Below are positions 1 through 8,590 of a stretch of DNA of 64,000 nucleotides, piece after piece. The stretch is from Streptococcus suis. Lineage in GTDB: Bacteria; Bacillota; Bacilli; Lactobacillales; Streptococcaceae. The notes beneath the pieces are model-generated. The model worked only from the letters and a program-made list of their open reading frames with translations, was not told where the DNA came from and made no database searches. The position numbers were made by a program, and so were the translations under genes. Position 1 is the stretch's first letter, and each line of letters opens with the position of its first letter. The stretch is from positions 1-64,000 of the forward strand of contig NZ_POJH01000031.1 in NCBI RefSeq assembly GCF_002960625.1, read 5' to 3'.

Positions 1-50
1 ACAATTAGATTATAACAGGAAAAAGAAATGGAAGCTCAAAGCCTTGTCAG

Positions 51-82
51 CCACCAGCATAGCTGGTGGTTTTCTTGTTTTT
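51..82 (+). terminator. Intrinsic terminator of an upstream plus-strand gene
   Basis: A perfect 8-bp stem (CCACCAGC / GCTGGTGG, loop ATA, 51-69) is followed by a T-rich run (70-82). It probably ends a gene lying left of the window. It is the first of four consecutive inverted repeats before the BI-1 gene. Confidence 0.65.
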
Positions 83-120
83 CTCTACGAGAAAAACTGG
101 CTCGAAGCCATAATGAAAAA

Positions 121-138
121 CCCACTCTTAAGAGTGGG
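121..138 (-). terminator. Intrinsic terminator of the BI-1 family gene
   Basis: The palindrome CCCACTCTTAAGAGTGGG, read on the minus strand, is followed by TTTTTC. It lies just past the stop codon of the minus-strand gene at 145. Confidence 0.7.
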
Positions 139-144
139 CAATGA

Positions 145-846
145 CTAATCTCTATTCATCATTCCAAAAATGCGAAGCAAGTTGAGGAAGAGGTTAACAA
201 AGTCAAGGTAGAGTTGAAGAGCCATAGACACTACCCAACCATTCTGGACATTGCCACCCGTCTGCTCGAAAACGTCACGGATACGTTGGTTGTCATAGGC
301 AATCAAACCTGAGAACACAAGGACAGAAACGATAGACATGGCAAAGCTGATACCTGAACTGCGAAGGAAGATGTTGATGACACTGGCAATCATAATTCCC
401 CAGAGGGCAGCACGCAAGGCTTGGGCCATACCTGAAAGGTTTTTCTTAGTCGTCATACCAACCACTGCCATAATGGCAAACATCAGAGCAGCAGATAGGA
501 AGGCCAAGGCAACTGTTTCAGTCGTATAGAACATCAAGACCATACTGATGGTCAAGCCGTTTGTTACCGAATAGGCTAAAAACATTGGTAGAGCCATTGG
601 ACTATTTTTAGCAGCCATGGTAGAAGCCGCAACCACCAAGGCAATTTGTCCCAACATGACCAACATCATAACAATAGAACCTGCGCTAAGCAAGGCATAA
701 AGAAACTGCTGGAAAACAGTAACTGCTAGGAAGGAAACAAGGGCTGACAATCCAATTCCCATAGCAACTACAGCATAAATCTTCCCAAAGAAACGGTTAA
801 GAGCGGTGTTATCCACCTGATTGATGATAAATGAATCGTTGTTCAT
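145..846 (-). CDS. Bax inhibitor-1 (BI-1/YccA) family membrane protein
   Basis: This 233-residue protein is almost wholly hydrophobic, with about seven membrane segments after a short polar N-terminus. The length, segment spacing and C-terminal Y-D-N-Q-R-I-R region (about 184-190) followed by a Y-L-D-F-V-N-L-F-L-N-L-L segment fit the BI-1/YccA family of inner-membrane proteins. Some members act as calcium-leak channels or modulators of membrane proteases; the role in streptococci is not established. It sits 19 bp downstream of the HD hydrolase gene on the same strand and may be cotranscribed with it. Family assignment is firm, function is not. Confidence 0.85.
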   Translation of the reverse strand: MNNDSFIINQVDNTALNRFFGKIYAVVAMGIGLSALVSFLAVTVFQQFLYALLSAGSIVMMLVMLGQIALVVAASTMAAKNSPMALPMFLAYSVTNGLTISMVLMFYTTETVALAFLSAALMFAIMAVVGMTTKKNLSGMAQALRAALWGIMIASVINIFLRSSGISFAMSIVSVLVFSGLIAYDNQRIRDVFEQTGGNVQNGWVVSMALQLYLDFVNLFLNLLRIFGMMNRD

Positions 847-865
847 ATAGTTCTCCTTTTATATC

Positions 866-1348
866 CTACTCAAAGCGCAGGACCTTTCGATTTTTCCATT
901 TGTATTGCAAGGGCAGGGTAAACTCACGAACTGCCCAATATTTATCTACACAGGTCACAATCCATGATTCCTTATAACGGGGCGGAGCCAAGGTTGCACC
1001 AAACATATGCTTAACAATAATATCTTCTTCCACCTTGTTGAGCTTGGTCAACTTCTGGGCATTGCGCTTGGCAATCCGCGGATGGACCCAGACATGGCTC
1101 CTGTTAAATTTAGTTTCACGCCAGTCATAGAAGAAGAGATCATGCAGAAGACCACCTCGTGCAGTCGACTTGGCATCCCAGCCAAATTTCTTAGCGATTT
1201 TGTAACTGGTATAGGAAACATTGATAGAATGTTCCAAGCGGGTCGAATGGTAGTGGTGGGGAATATCTGCTAACTTTTGCACCTTTTTAGTGTCAATTAA
1301 GTGACCGACATAGGCCATATATTCTTTATCTTTTTTATAAGCACCCAT
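866..1348 (-). CDS. HD-domain family hydrolase
   Basis: The 160-residue protein carries an HD-type metal-binding pattern: a histidine at residue 40 within R-L-E-H-S-I-N-V and the paired His69-Asp70 in G-G-L-L-H-D-L-F. HD proteins are metal-dependent phosphohydrolases, often of nucleotides. The C-terminal third (about 115-160) is basic and aromatic. The substrate cannot be inferred. The gene begins about 50 bp downstream of the rRNA methyltransferase gene and ends just before the BI-1 gene, so the three may form one transcript. Confidence 0.8.
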   Translation of the reverse strand: MGAYKKDKEYMAYVGHLIDTKKVQKLADIPHHYHSTRLEHSINVSYTSYKIAKKFGWDAKSTARGGLLHDLFFYDWRETKFNRSHVWVHPRIAKRNAQKLTKLNKVEEDIIVKHMFGATLAPPRYKESWIVTCVDKYWAVREFTLPLQYKWKNRKVLRFE

Positions 1349-1396
1349 AGATGTAAACCTCGTTTTGTTATTATAACACAGTTTAGACTTCTTGGC

Positions 1397-2137
1397 TTAA
1401 ATAAAGCTAAAGACTAAAATACCAGCTGCAATAGCCACATTCAAACTCTCTGCCTGACCAGGCATGGTGATATGAACCAATTGATCTGCCTCTGCGGATA
1501 CAAAATCAGAAATGCCCTGACCTTCATTGCCCATAACAAGTGCAAAGCTCGCCTTTGGCAAGACCTGTCGATAATCCACCGACTGACTGGACAAGGTTGT
1601 CGCCAAGACTTCCACCTGATTATTTTTTAAAGTAGAGAAAACATCCTCAATTGGCAAGCGATAAATAGGCAGATGAAAATGACTACCCTGCATAGAACGA
1701 AGGACCTTCATATTGTAAATATCAGCCGACTTATCTGTCAAAAAGACGCCATCAAAACCAGCCGCATCAGCCGTACGTATGATGGTGCCAACATTCCCTG
1801 GGTCCTGAACATCTTCCAAGACTAGAAACCTACCATCCAGTCGCTCAGGCAAATCCTGACTAGGTAGAGCAAGTTGGGCAAGAACCCCTTGCGGTGACTT
1901 AGAATCAGTCAAATCTTGCATGATTTCTGGGCTGACCACTGTCACTTGCTCCATATGAGCAACCCTGTCCACATGCTCTTCCACCACCAAAATATGTTGA
2001 ATAGTCGCTCCAGCCTTGACTGCTTCTTCTAACAAATGCCAGCCCTCAATCAAGTAAGATGAAGTACGGTATTTTTTCTGTTGTAATTTCTTAATTTGTT
2101 TGACCAGATTATTGGATTTCGAACGGATAATTTCCAT
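1397..2137 (-). CDS. TrmH/SpoU-family RNA methyltransferase
   Basis: An N-terminal substrate-binding domain (R-S-K-S-N-N-L-V-K onward) precedes a SPOUT methyltransferase domain. The characteristic family motifs are visible: D-P-G-N-V-G-T-I-I-R, G-N-E-G-Q-G-I-S and the C-terminal S-L-N-V-A-I-A-A-G-I-L that builds the trefoil knot. Members 2'-O-methylate rRNA or tRNA using S-adenosylmethionine; the exact nucleotide is unknown here. I chose ATG at 2137 because GAGGAAA lies just before it; an in-frame ATG at 2167 lacks a ribosome-binding site and would overlap the acylphosphatase promoter. Divergent from that gene. Confidence 0.9.
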   Translation of the reverse strand: MEIIRSKSNNLVKQIKKLQQKKYRTSSYLIEGWHLLEEAVKAGATIQHILVVEEHVDRVAHMEQVTVVSPEIMQDLTDSKSPQGVLAQLALPSQDLPERLDGRFLVLEDVQDPGNVGTIIRTADAAGFDGVFLTDKSADIYNMKVLRSMQGSHFHLPIYRLPIEDVFSTLKNNQVEVLATTLSSQSVDYRQVLPKASFALVMGNEGQGISDFVSAEADQLVHITMPGQAESLNVAIAAGILVFSFI

Positions 2138-2170
2138 AGTTTCCTCATTTTCTTTCTTACCCAACAATGA

Positions 2171-2176
2171 TATAAT
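2171..2176 (+). promoter_or_regulatory. -10 box of the acylphosphatase promoter
   Basis: A perfect TATAAT lies 32 bp before the acylphosphatase ATG. The -35 region (around TTTCTT) is weak. Confidence 0.5.
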
Positions 2177-2207
2177 AAAGTAAAGTTCTTGTCAAAAGGA
2201 GAAGCTT

Positions 2208-2489
2208 ATGAGAAAGGTTAAAATGATTGCATCTGGTCGGGTGCAAGGAGTTGGTTTTCGTTGGGCTGTCCAATTTTTAGCAGTGGAAATTGGTGATATT
2301 TACGGCAGGGTCTGGAACAATGATGATGGAACAGTGACCATCTTGGCTCAGTCCGAAAACGCTGAGAAGCTCAGCCATTTTATCCATGAAATCCGAAAAG
2401 GCCCCTCTCGCATGGCAAAGGTTAGCTATCTGGATGTGACCCTTGCTAACTTTGACGACTACCATGATTTTCAGGTCAGTCATAGATAA
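2208..2489 (+). CDS. acyP: Acylphosphatase
   Basis: The 93-residue protein has the classic acylphosphatase layout. Near the N-terminus, G-R-V-Q-G-V-G-F-R-W holds the phosphate-binding loop and the catalytic arginine; the following V-W-N-N-D-D-G holds the catalytic asparagine. The enzyme hydrolyses acyl phosphates such as acetyl phosphate in the cytosol. Start at ATG 2208 is supported by AAAAGGAG seven bases upstream. It is directly followed by yidC on the same strand, the usual streptococcal arrangement, although yidC has its own promoter-like sequence. Confidence 0.92.
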   Translation: MRKVKMIASGRVQGVGFRWAVQFLAVEIGDIYGRVWNNDDGTVTILAQSENAEKLSHFIHEIRKGPSRMAKVSYLDVTLANFDDYHDFQVSHR

Positions 2490-2492
2490 AAC

Positions 2493-2521
2493 TTGAAAAT
2501 TGACCGTAAAAACAGTAAAAT
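2493..2521 (+). promoter_or_regulatory. Probable yidC promoter
   Basis: TTGAAA (2493-2498) and TAAAAT (2516-2521) are separated by 17 bp, about 30 bp before the TTG start codon of yidC. Confidence 0.5.
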
Positions 2522-2553
2522 AGAATGTATCATGTAAAAAGGAATGTAGCAAT

Positions 2554-3471
2554 TTGAAAAAGAATAAACGTCTACTCTTAGCCAGCATGGCTCTTGCCAG
2601 TCTTGTATTTTTGGCTGGATGTGTCAAAACTGATAAAAAAGGTGTTCCAACCGGTGAAGGCTGGGTTTATAACTATCTGGTAGAACCAATGGGAAACCTG
2701 ATTACCTTCTTTGCTGAAAACCAAGGACTTGGTTTTGGTCTTGCCATTATCGTGGTAACCCTCATCGTTCGCTTCGTGATTATGCCGCTCGGTATCTATC
2801 AGTCTTGGAAAGCAACCTACCAATCGGAAAAGATGAACTACCTCAAGCCAATCTTGGGTCCTATCCAAGAACGGATGAAAAATGCAAGCTCTCAAGAGGA
2901 ACAATTAGCTGCCCAGCAAGAATTCTTTGCGGCTCAAAAGCAGTATGGAGTAAGTGTATTTGGCGGCATGGGCTGTCTTCCACTCCTTATCCAAATGCCA
3001 TTCTTCACGGCTCTCTTCTACGCAGCCCGTCACACACCTGGTATCTCTGAAGCCTCATTCTTAGGCATTCCTCTTGGTCAGCCAAGTATGATTCTGACTG
3101 CTGTAGCAGGTATTCTCTACTATGCCCAATCCATGTTAATGCAGGTTGGTATGGATGAGGAACAAAAAAAGCAAATGCAAACCGTGACCTACATGAACCC
3201 TATCATGATTGTCATTTTCTCTTGGACTTCACCAGCTGGTGTCACCCTCTACTGGGTAGTCGGCGGTATTGTCGGGCTCATTCAGCAAGCCTTAACCAAC
3301 TTCATCCTCAAACCAAAAGTTCGCGCCAAGGTAGAGGAAGAATTTAAAAACAATCCACCAAAACCCTACAAATCTACCGTAAAAGATGTCACTCCCAAAG
3401 CATCTGCTATCATTGAAGAAAAGACTTCTAAAAAATCAAATCGCAACGCTGGTAAACAACGGTCTAGATAA
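2554..3471 (+). CDS. yidC: YidC/Oxa1 family membrane protein insertase (lipoprotein type)
   Basis: A 305-residue insertase starting at a TTG codon, with AAAGGA about ten bases upstream. A lipoprotein signal peptide ends in L-A-G-C with the lipidated cysteine at residue 23, as in Gram-positive YidC/SpoIIIJ proteins. The hydrophobic core has about five membrane segments, including the G-C-L-P-L-L-I-Q-M-P-F-F-T-A-L segment, and the tail is strongly basic (K/R-rich, suited to ribosome contact). It inserts membrane proteins with or without SecYEG. Streptococci usually have two paralogues; the second is not in the window. Confidence 0.92.
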   Translation: MKKNKRLLLASMALASLVFLAGCVKTDKKGVPTGEGWVYNYLVEPMGNLITFFAENQGLGFGLAIIVVTLIVRFVIMPLGIYQSWKATYQSEKMNYLKPILGPIQERMKNASSQEEQLAAQQEFFAAQKQYGVSVFGGMGCLPLLIQMPFFTALFYAARHTPGISEASFLGIPLGQPSMILTAVAGILYYAQSMLMQVGMDEEQKKQMQTVTYMNPIMIVIFSWTSPAGVTLYWVVGGIVGLIQQALTNFILKPKVRAKVEEEFKNNPPKPYKSTVKDVTPKASAIIEEKTSKKSNRNAGKQRSR

Positions 3472-3476
3472 AACAT

Positions 3477-3509
3477 AACAACCATCTCCTAGGATGGTTG
3501 TTTTCTTTT
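3477..3509 (+). terminator. Terminator of the acyP-yidC unit
   Basis: A perfect 10-bp stem AACAACCATC / GATGGTTGTT with loop TCCTAG is followed by a T-rich run. Confidence 0.85.
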
Positions 3510-3511
3510 GC

Positions 3512-3538
3512 AAAAAAATGCTAGGCTAAGCCCAGCAT
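3512..3538 (-). terminator. Terminator of greA
   Basis: On the minus strand, ATGCTGGGCT pairs with AGCCTAGCAT (one G-T pair) and is followed by seven T residues. It lies 10 bp past the greA stop codon, back-to-back with the yidC terminator. Confidence 0.8.
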
Positions 3539-3547
3539 CTCCACATC

Positions 3548-4030
3548 TTATTTTGTTTTTTCTACTTTCAAGATTTTTACTTCGTAGCTTCCTGCAGGGG
3601 TTTCAATGGTCGCAACATCTCCTGTTTTCTTACCAATCAAAGCATGACCGATTGGACTTTCATTAGAAATCTTACTCGCAAAAGCATCCGCGCCTGCTGC
3701 ACCAACGATATGGTAAATTTCCTCTTCCGTTTCGCCCACTTCTTGAACCGTTACAGTCTTACCAATTGCTACTTCATCTGCAGCTACTGCGTCGCTGTTA
3801 ACAATCTCAGCATAACGAATTTTTGTTTCAATTGTTGAGATTTGACCTTCTACAAAGGCTTGTTCATCCTTTGCCGCCTCATACTCAGAGTTTTCTGAAA
3901 GGTCCCCGTAAGAGCGTGCAATCTTAATACGCTCTACAATTTCTGGACGACGGACTAGTTTTAACTCTTCCAATTCTCTTTCTAATTTTTCCTTCTCTTC
4001 CAAGGTCATTGGATAGGTTTTTTCTGCCAT
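3548..4030 (-). CDS. greA: Transcription elongation factor GreA
   Basis: At 160 residues this matches GreA length. An N-terminal coiled coil (residues 1-75, rich in E/K/L, with the acidic tip region D-L-S-E-N-S-E-Y-E) enters the RNA polymerase secondary channel and stimulates cleavage of backtracked RNA. The C-terminal FKBP-like domain carries [11 protein letters not shown]. It is downstream of mltG on the same strand but separated by a 15-bp inverted repeat, so it is at least partly independent. Confidence 0.95.
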   Translation of the reverse strand: MAEKTYPMTLEEKEKLERELEELKLVRRPEIVERIKIARSYGDLSENSEYEAAKDEQAFVEGQISTIETKIRYAEIVNSDAVAADEVAIGKTVTVQEVGETEEEIYHIVGAAGADAFASKISNESPIGHALIGKKTGDVATIETPAGSYEVKILKVEKTK

Positions 4031-4062
4031 GATATTTCCTTTTCTTTCTATATTTTCATGAA

Positions 4063-4096
4063 AACAAAATTATGTGGAAAACCACATAATTTTGTT
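4063..4096 (-). terminator. Long perfect hairpin between mltG and greA
   Basis: A perfect 15-bp stem with a 4-base loop (4063-4077 / 4082-4096). On the minus strand the distal arm ends ATTTTGTT and runs into TTC, a weak T tract. Most likely the mltG terminator, perhaps leaky toward greA. Confidence 0.65.
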
Positions 4097-4117
4097 ATAA
4101 ATTACTAATTTACTAAT

Positions 4118-5902
4118 TTACTCTAAGTGAGCATTGACATACTTGGCAACGTTTTGATCGTGTTCCTCAATAGTTTTAGCATAGTAAACCGTACCTGTTG
4201 TAACATCTGCTACAAAGTAGAGATAATCCGTTGTATTGGCATTGATGACGGCTTCAATCGCTGAAACACTTGGGCTATCCACTGGCCCAGGCATTAACCC
4301 TGGCGTCCAATAGATATTGTATGGTGACTCAATATTTGTATCAATTCCAGCATCCTCTGCCAAGGTTGTTTCTTGACCAAGCTTGCCTTGGGCATAAAGA
4401 ATTGCGATATTAGACTGTAAAGGCATCCCACTATTGATACGATTGAAGAATACACTTGCAATATTACGACGGTCCTCATCTGTAGAACCTTCTTTTTCAA
4501 CAAGTGAAGCCAAGGTCAGCACTTCGTTAACCGTCAAGTTTTTGCTAGCAATCGTTTCATAGTATGGTTGCAAGCGAGCATCCATGGCTGCAATCATTTG
4601 TTCAACCAACTCTTCCATGGTGGTTTCTTCTGTATATTCATAGACAGCTGGGAAGAGATAGCCTTCCAATTGGTAAATAACGCCACTATCTTTCGCTGGT
4701 AGGCTAGCAAATAACTGTGGATAAGCAGTAACCATACGATTGATGAAATCTGTATTGGTCACTGTAGCCATAAAGGCTTCCGATGTAAACGGAGTCTTGT
4801 CATTCTTATCTTCCGTCTGAGTATTGTTAGTGATTGCCTGAGAAATCTGAGTCAGTGTATAACCTTCTACAATGAGAACCTTACCTGCCGGTTCCTTTTG
4901 GGCAGTTGGAGTGCCACTCTCCTGAAGCGCCTTAGCAATATCATCTACTGACATGGTCTGCTTCAAATTATAAAAACCGCTTTGGAAGTTGTTATAACTC
5001 TTAATCTTAGAATAATAGTTAAAGACAGTTGCGTTTTTAATCAACTTATTCTCAACCAAAATCTTACCAATATCAAGGGTTGTTGAACCCTCAGGGATTT
5101 CGACGTGAACAGATTCGGTCGCCTTTGTATCAACTGGGGCCAAGCTAGATTTAATCCAAATAAAGCCGGTAATCCCTGTAATCAATACAGCCAAGACAAC
5201 AATAGACATGATGACTGAAACAATTCGTTTCGCAGCCTTATCTTGTTCCTGACGGCGTTGCTTGCTTGTTTTCTGGAGTGAAGTCTTTCTAGATTGGACA
5301 GGTTGTACACTCTCTTCTTCCACAGCCTCAGCTGTAGTTGGCAGAGCCGCAGACGCAAGAACTGCTTCATCTAATGTAAGGATTTCTGTATCCCCAGTTA
5401 CTGCTGATACATCTTCTGTCGGAAAATCTAGGAAAGTATCTTCCAAAGAAGTTGCTTCTTCCGTTGAGAATTGTTCCTCCTGGACGGTCCTAGTTGTTTC
5501 TTCTTTGAAATCCACCGTATTAGCGGCAACTAAGTTTCTCAGTTCTTCAAGATTACGTTCTACAGTATCTTGGGGAACGGTTGTCACAGTTTCTTCAACT
5601 TCTTCAACCAGGTTTGAAGTTACTTCCTCAACCTTTGTGTCCTCTTGCTGTTCAGTTTCTTCTACAAGATAGGAATTTGGAAAGACAACTCCACCAATCT
5701 TCACCGTTTCATGCTTATCATCCACGGTCTGACTATCTTGTACAAGAGTCTGAAGTTCCTCAACGACTTCTTCGTGCTTATCAAGCTCAACTTCTTCTGT
5801 TTGGGCTGCCAATCGCTTGGTCTTTAGCTCTTCGAGTTCCCGCAAAATCTGATCACGAAAACTTGAAGACTGCGTGTTATTTTCGTTCGTATCCTTTGTC
5901 AC
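4118..5902 (-). CDS. mltG: Endolytic transglycosylase MltG (YceG family)
   Basis: A 594-residue membrane protein in three parts. Residues 1-225 are cytoplasmic, E/T/V-rich and probably disordered. A single membrane helix follows (about 228-250). The extracellular YceG/MltG domain comes last, with the family signature L-A-S-L-V-E-K-E-G; Glu469 aligns with the catalytic glutamate. The C-terminus keeps the S-P-Y-N-I-Y and P-G-P-V-D-S-P-S motifs. MltG cleaves nascent peptidoglycan and in streptococci works with peripheral (septal) wall synthesis. The gene has its own promoter and stands upstream of greA. Confidence 0.93.
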   Translation of the reverse strand: MTKDTNENNTQSSSFRDQILRELEELKTKRLAAQTEEVELDKHEEVVEELQTLVQDSQTVDDKHETVKIGGVVFPNSYLVEETEQQEDTKVEEVTSNLVEEVEETVTTVPQDTVERNLEELRNLVAANTVDFKEETTRTVQEEQFSTEEATSLEDTFLDFPTEDVSAVTGDTEILTLDEAVLASAALPTTAEAVEEESVQPVQSRKTSLQKTSKQRRQEQDKAAKRIVSVIMSIVVLAVLITGITGFIWIKSSLAPVDTKATESVHVEIPEGSTTLDIGKILVENKLIKNATVFNYYSKIKSYNNFQSGFYNLKQTMSVDDIAKALQESGTPTAQKEPAGKVLIVEGYTLTQISQAITNNTQTEDKNDKTPFTSEAFMATVTNTDFINRMVTAYPQLFASLPAKDSGVIYQLEGYLFPAVYEYTEETTMEELVEQMIAAMDARLQPYYETIASKNLTVNEVLTLASLVEKEGSTDEDRRNIASVFFNRINSGMPLQSNIAILYAQGKLGQETTLAEDAGIDTNIESPYNIYWTPGLMPGPVDSPSVSAIEAVINANTTDYLYFVADVTTGTVYYAKTIEEHDQNVAKYVNAHLE

Positions 5903-5932
5903 GCTATTGCTCCTTTCACACAGTTACTATAC

Positions 5933-5961
5933 ATTATATCTCAAAGAACTAGGAAATGCAA
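5933..5961 (-). promoter_or_regulatory. mltG promoter
   Basis: On the minus strand, TTGCAT (5956-5961) and TATAAT (5933-5938) are spaced 17 bp, about 30 bp before the mltG ATG. Confidence 0.7.
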
Positions 5962-5976
5962 GAAATTCCCTTTATA

Positions 5977-6459
5977 TCAAGCTTTCCAATACATGTCATA
6001 CCACTCTTTTCCTCCAAACTGAGATTGGGAAGGGCCTGCATCCTCAAATTGATTGAGTTGGTAATACTTGATCAGGCTCTCCTTACAGGTCAGGGCAATT
6101 CCTTGATAGTTTCCTTGAACGGCTACTTCTTTTAGACCTGCAAGCAAGAGGGTGCCTACTCCCTGTCCTTGATAACTGGGAGCTACCGACAAACTAGCGA
6201 TGGCTAGATAGTTACCTTCAGGGACTACTGGTTCTTCCAGATAAAAGATATCATCTGTAACCCTATTGGCTAGCGACGGACAAGCTAGTATAAAACCTGC
6301 CAGTTCACCTTCATTTCCCATCACTAAGCAAGTTTGTGAGAAAAGCTGCACATATCTTTCCAAAACAGTTCTTGCAATCTGTTCATCTTCAGAAAAATTT
6401 TCCCTCTCAAGAGCAGCTACAGCCTCCAAATCTTCCTGCCTGATATTGCGAATTTCCAT
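5977..6459 (-). CDS. GNAT family N-acetyltransferase
   Basis: A 160-residue protein with the GNAT fold. The acetyl-CoA-binding segment reads S-L-S-V-A-P-S-Y-Q-G-Q-G-V-G-T-L-L-L (about 90-107), matching the R/Q-x-x-G-x-G/A signature. The C-terminus has the typical Y-Y-Q-L-N-Q-F-E-D-A-G element. The acceptor cannot be told; the C-terminal W-Y-D-M-Y-W is seen in streptococcal members of this group. It follows murC by 55 bp on the same strand, with an imperfect terminator between them. Confidence 0.85.
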   Translation of the reverse strand: MEIRNIRQEDLEAVAALERENFSEDEQIARTVLERYVQLFSQTCLVMGNEGELAGFILACPSLANRVTDDIFYLEEPVVPEGNYLAIASLSVAPSYQGQGVGTLLLAGLKEVAVQGNYQGIALTCKESLIKYYQLNQFEDAGPSQSQFGGKEWYDMYWKA

Positions 6460-6485
6460 AAAATCCCCCTATATAGCGGAAAAAC

Positions 6486-6502
6486 AGGGGCCAAGGGCCT
6501 CC
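6486..6502 (-). terminator. Possible terminator after murC
   Basis: On the minus strand a GC-rich imperfect hairpin (GGAGGCC / GGCCCCT) is followed by GTTTTT. One mismatch in the stem lowers confidence. Confidence 0.5.
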
Positions 6503-6514
6503 GTCTTTCTGCAT

Positions 6515-7846
6515 TTATTGAACGTTATTTGTTAAATTAGATAGCAATCTCTCAAAGGAATACTCATAAGACTGAATATCTCCAGCCCCCATAAATACAT
6601 AGACTGCATTGTCGTGATTTAAGAGCGGTGAAGTGTTTTCCACAGTAACCAGACCACCTTTTTTGTTGATTTTAGCAGCCAAGTCTTCCACCTTAACCTG
6701 ACCATTGTCTGTTTCACGCGCAGAACCATAAATTTGCGCCAAGTAAACGGCATCTGCTCCATTCAAGGCTTCCGCAAACTCATCCAAAAGGGCAATTGTC
6801 CGCGTAAAGGTATGAGGTTGGAAAATAGCCACCAACTCCTTGCTTGGATACTTCTGACGAGCAGCATCAATCGTTGCAATGATTTCTGTTGGATGGTGGG
6901 CAAAATCGTCAATAATAACTGTATCATTGACAACCTTTTCTGTAAAGCGGCGTTTAACACCTGCAAAGGTCTTCAAATGTTCAGCAACCAAGCTCAAATC
7001 AAAGCCAGCAATGTAAAGATTTGCAATCACTGCTGTAGCATTCATGACATTGTGTTTACCAAAGGTTGGAATTTGGAATTCTCCCAATTCTTGTTCCTTG
7101 TAACGCACCTTGAACTGTGAACCAGTCGTCGATGGTTTCAAATCATAGGCTACAAAGTCATTATCTGAACCTGTACCATAGTAGTAGATTGGGGCATTGG
7201 CTGTAATCTGGTGTAGTTGTTCATCCTCACCATAGACGAAGAGGCCTTTTTTGACTTGTTTGGCATAATCATTGAAGGCGTTAAAAACATCTTCTAGGCT
7301 AGTAAAATAATCTGGATGATCAAAGTCAATGTTGGTGATAATGCTGTACTCAGGATAATAAGGAGCAAAATGGCGCTCATACTCATCAGACTCAAAGACA
7401 AAATACTGGGCATTGGCTGAGCCACGACCTGTTCCATCCCCAATCAAGAAAGAAGTGTCTGTAATATTACGCATCACATGAGCCAAAAGACCTGTCGTTG
7501 ATGTCTTACCATGAGCTCCTGCTACACCAAGGCTAGTAAAACCTTTCATGAATTCACCCAAGAACTCATGGTAGCGTTTGTAGCTAAAGCCTTGTGTATC
7601 AGCAAATGCAATCTCCACATTATTATCTGGACGAAAGGCATTCCCTGCAATCAATTCCACATCAGCAGTAATATTTTTCTCATCGAAAGGCAAGATGTCA
7701 ATACCAGCTTGCTCCAAGCCACGTTGGGTGAAGTAGTACTTCTCTACATCACTTCCTTGAACCTTATAGCCCATTTGGTGTAGCATGAGAGCCAATGCAC
7801 TCATTCCTGACCCTTTAATTCCGATAAAATGATAGGTTTTTGTCAT
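6515..7846 (-). CDS. murC: UDP-N-acetylmuramate--L-alanine ligase
   Basis: A 443-residue Mur ligase. Near the N-terminus [11 protein letters not shown] binds the UDP nucleotide; the ATP loop is G-A-H-G-K-T-S-T-T (about 111-119); and D-D-F-A-H-H-P-T-E (about 310-320) joins the central and C-terminal domains. MurC adds L-alanine to UDP-MurNAc, the first peptide step of wall precursor synthesis in the cytosol. Its ATG lies immediately after the stop of the upstream unknown gene, so the two are probably translationally coupled. Confidence 0.97.
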   Translation of the reverse strand: MTKTYHFIGIKGSGMSALALMLHQMGYKVQGSDVEKYYFTQRGLEQAGIDILPFDEKNITADVELIAGNAFRPDNNVEIAFADTQGFSYKRYHEFLGEFMKGFTSLGVAGAHGKTSTTGLLAHVMRNITDTSFLIGDGTGRGSANAQYFVFESDEYERHFAPYYPEYSIITNIDFDHPDYFTSLEDVFNAFNDYAKQVKKGLFVYGEDEQLHQITANAPIYYYGTGSDNDFVAYDLKPSTTGSQFKVRYKEQELGEFQIPTFGKHNVMNATAVIANLYIAGFDLSLVAEHLKTFAGVKRRFTEKVVNDTVIIDDFAHHPTEIIATIDAARQKYPSKELVAIFQPHTFTRTIALLDEFAEALNGADAVYLAQIYGSARETDNGQVKVEDLAAKINKKGGLVTVENTSPLLNHDNAVYVFMGAGDIQSYEYSFERLLSNLTNNVQ

Positions 7847-7847
7847 G

Positions 7848-8510
7848 TTATTCCTCTTCTATATTTGTTAAATTTAATTCCTGGGCAACCTGACGCTCTC
7901 GGTGTTGCTGGCGCTCAGGATAATTATAGACCTGACTTCTCTTCAAGAAGTCATACGAATTTTTCTTAATCGGTTGCTCTTGCTCCCTATCTTCTTTCTT
8001 CAAAGAATAGACAGCTGGAACATCGGCCAAAATATAGTCTGTCTGGCGCAGTCTGTCGGCCAACCGCGTGAGATTTCCCACTTTTTCCTCAGGACTTGGC
8101 GTGACTGGTGGCTTGACAAAAACTTTGGCTGGTGCAGGCTTATCATCTCTCAGGTAAGGCGCTGTCCGTTTCTTCTTCAAATCCTCACGGGCCTGTTCAC
8201 GAGCTACTTGACCCTGAGTTTTATGAGAAGAAGGTTTGGTTTGAGCCAGGTGTTGATGACGTTCTCTACGAGAATAAGAGCTAGATTTAGCCTCAAAGAG
8301 AGGAGGCAAGAGGTCGTCGTCCATCACTACACGGCCGGTCCCGCTTACTGCTTGCTGACTAGCAGATGCCCCAGCAAATTCTTTTTCTTTATACGGCCCC
8401 TTGATATTGCTAATCAAGTCACTTTCGTCATATAAACTCATAATTGGATTTTCTCCTACTAGTACCTCATTATCAGCTACTAGCGGAAATCTTTTTTCTT
8501 GTCTAATCAT
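7848..8510 (-). CDS. Conserved streptococcal protein upstream of murC
   Basis: I do not recognise a functional domain. The 220-residue product is hydrophilic with no signal peptide or membrane segment. The middle (about 75-150) is very basic and Q/R/K-rich and looks disordered; the C-terminal half has more regular hydrophobic residues ([15 protein letters not shown]). The start at 8510 has AAAGGAT upstream. The same three-gene order (SNF2 helicase, unknown, murC) occurs in other streptococci, so it is a real gene. A role linked to wall synthesis or to nucleic acid is guesswork. Confidence 0.75.
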   Translation of the reverse strand: MIRQEKRFPLVADNEVLVGENPIMSLYDESDLISNIKGPYKEKEFAGASASQQAVSGTGRVVMDDDLLPPLFEAKSSSYSRRERHQHLAQTKPSSHKTQGQVAREQAREDLKKKRTAPYLRDDKPAPAKVFVKPPVTPSPEEKVGNLTRLADRLRQTDYILADVPAVYSLKKEDREQEQPIKKNSYDFLKRSQVYNYPERQQHRERQVAQELNLTNIEEE

Positions 8511-8590
8511 AAGTCATCCTTTCGAACCCTTATTATACCATACTTGGCTTAGATTTGCCTAATACCACGCTAAGACCTTGTCTAGACTAA

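Noticed and set aside
5262..5672. Plus-strand 136-codon Ser/Thr/Val-rich frame
   Set aside because: It is antisense to the repetitive Glu/Thr/Val-coding head of mltG, and its composition is a by-product of that.
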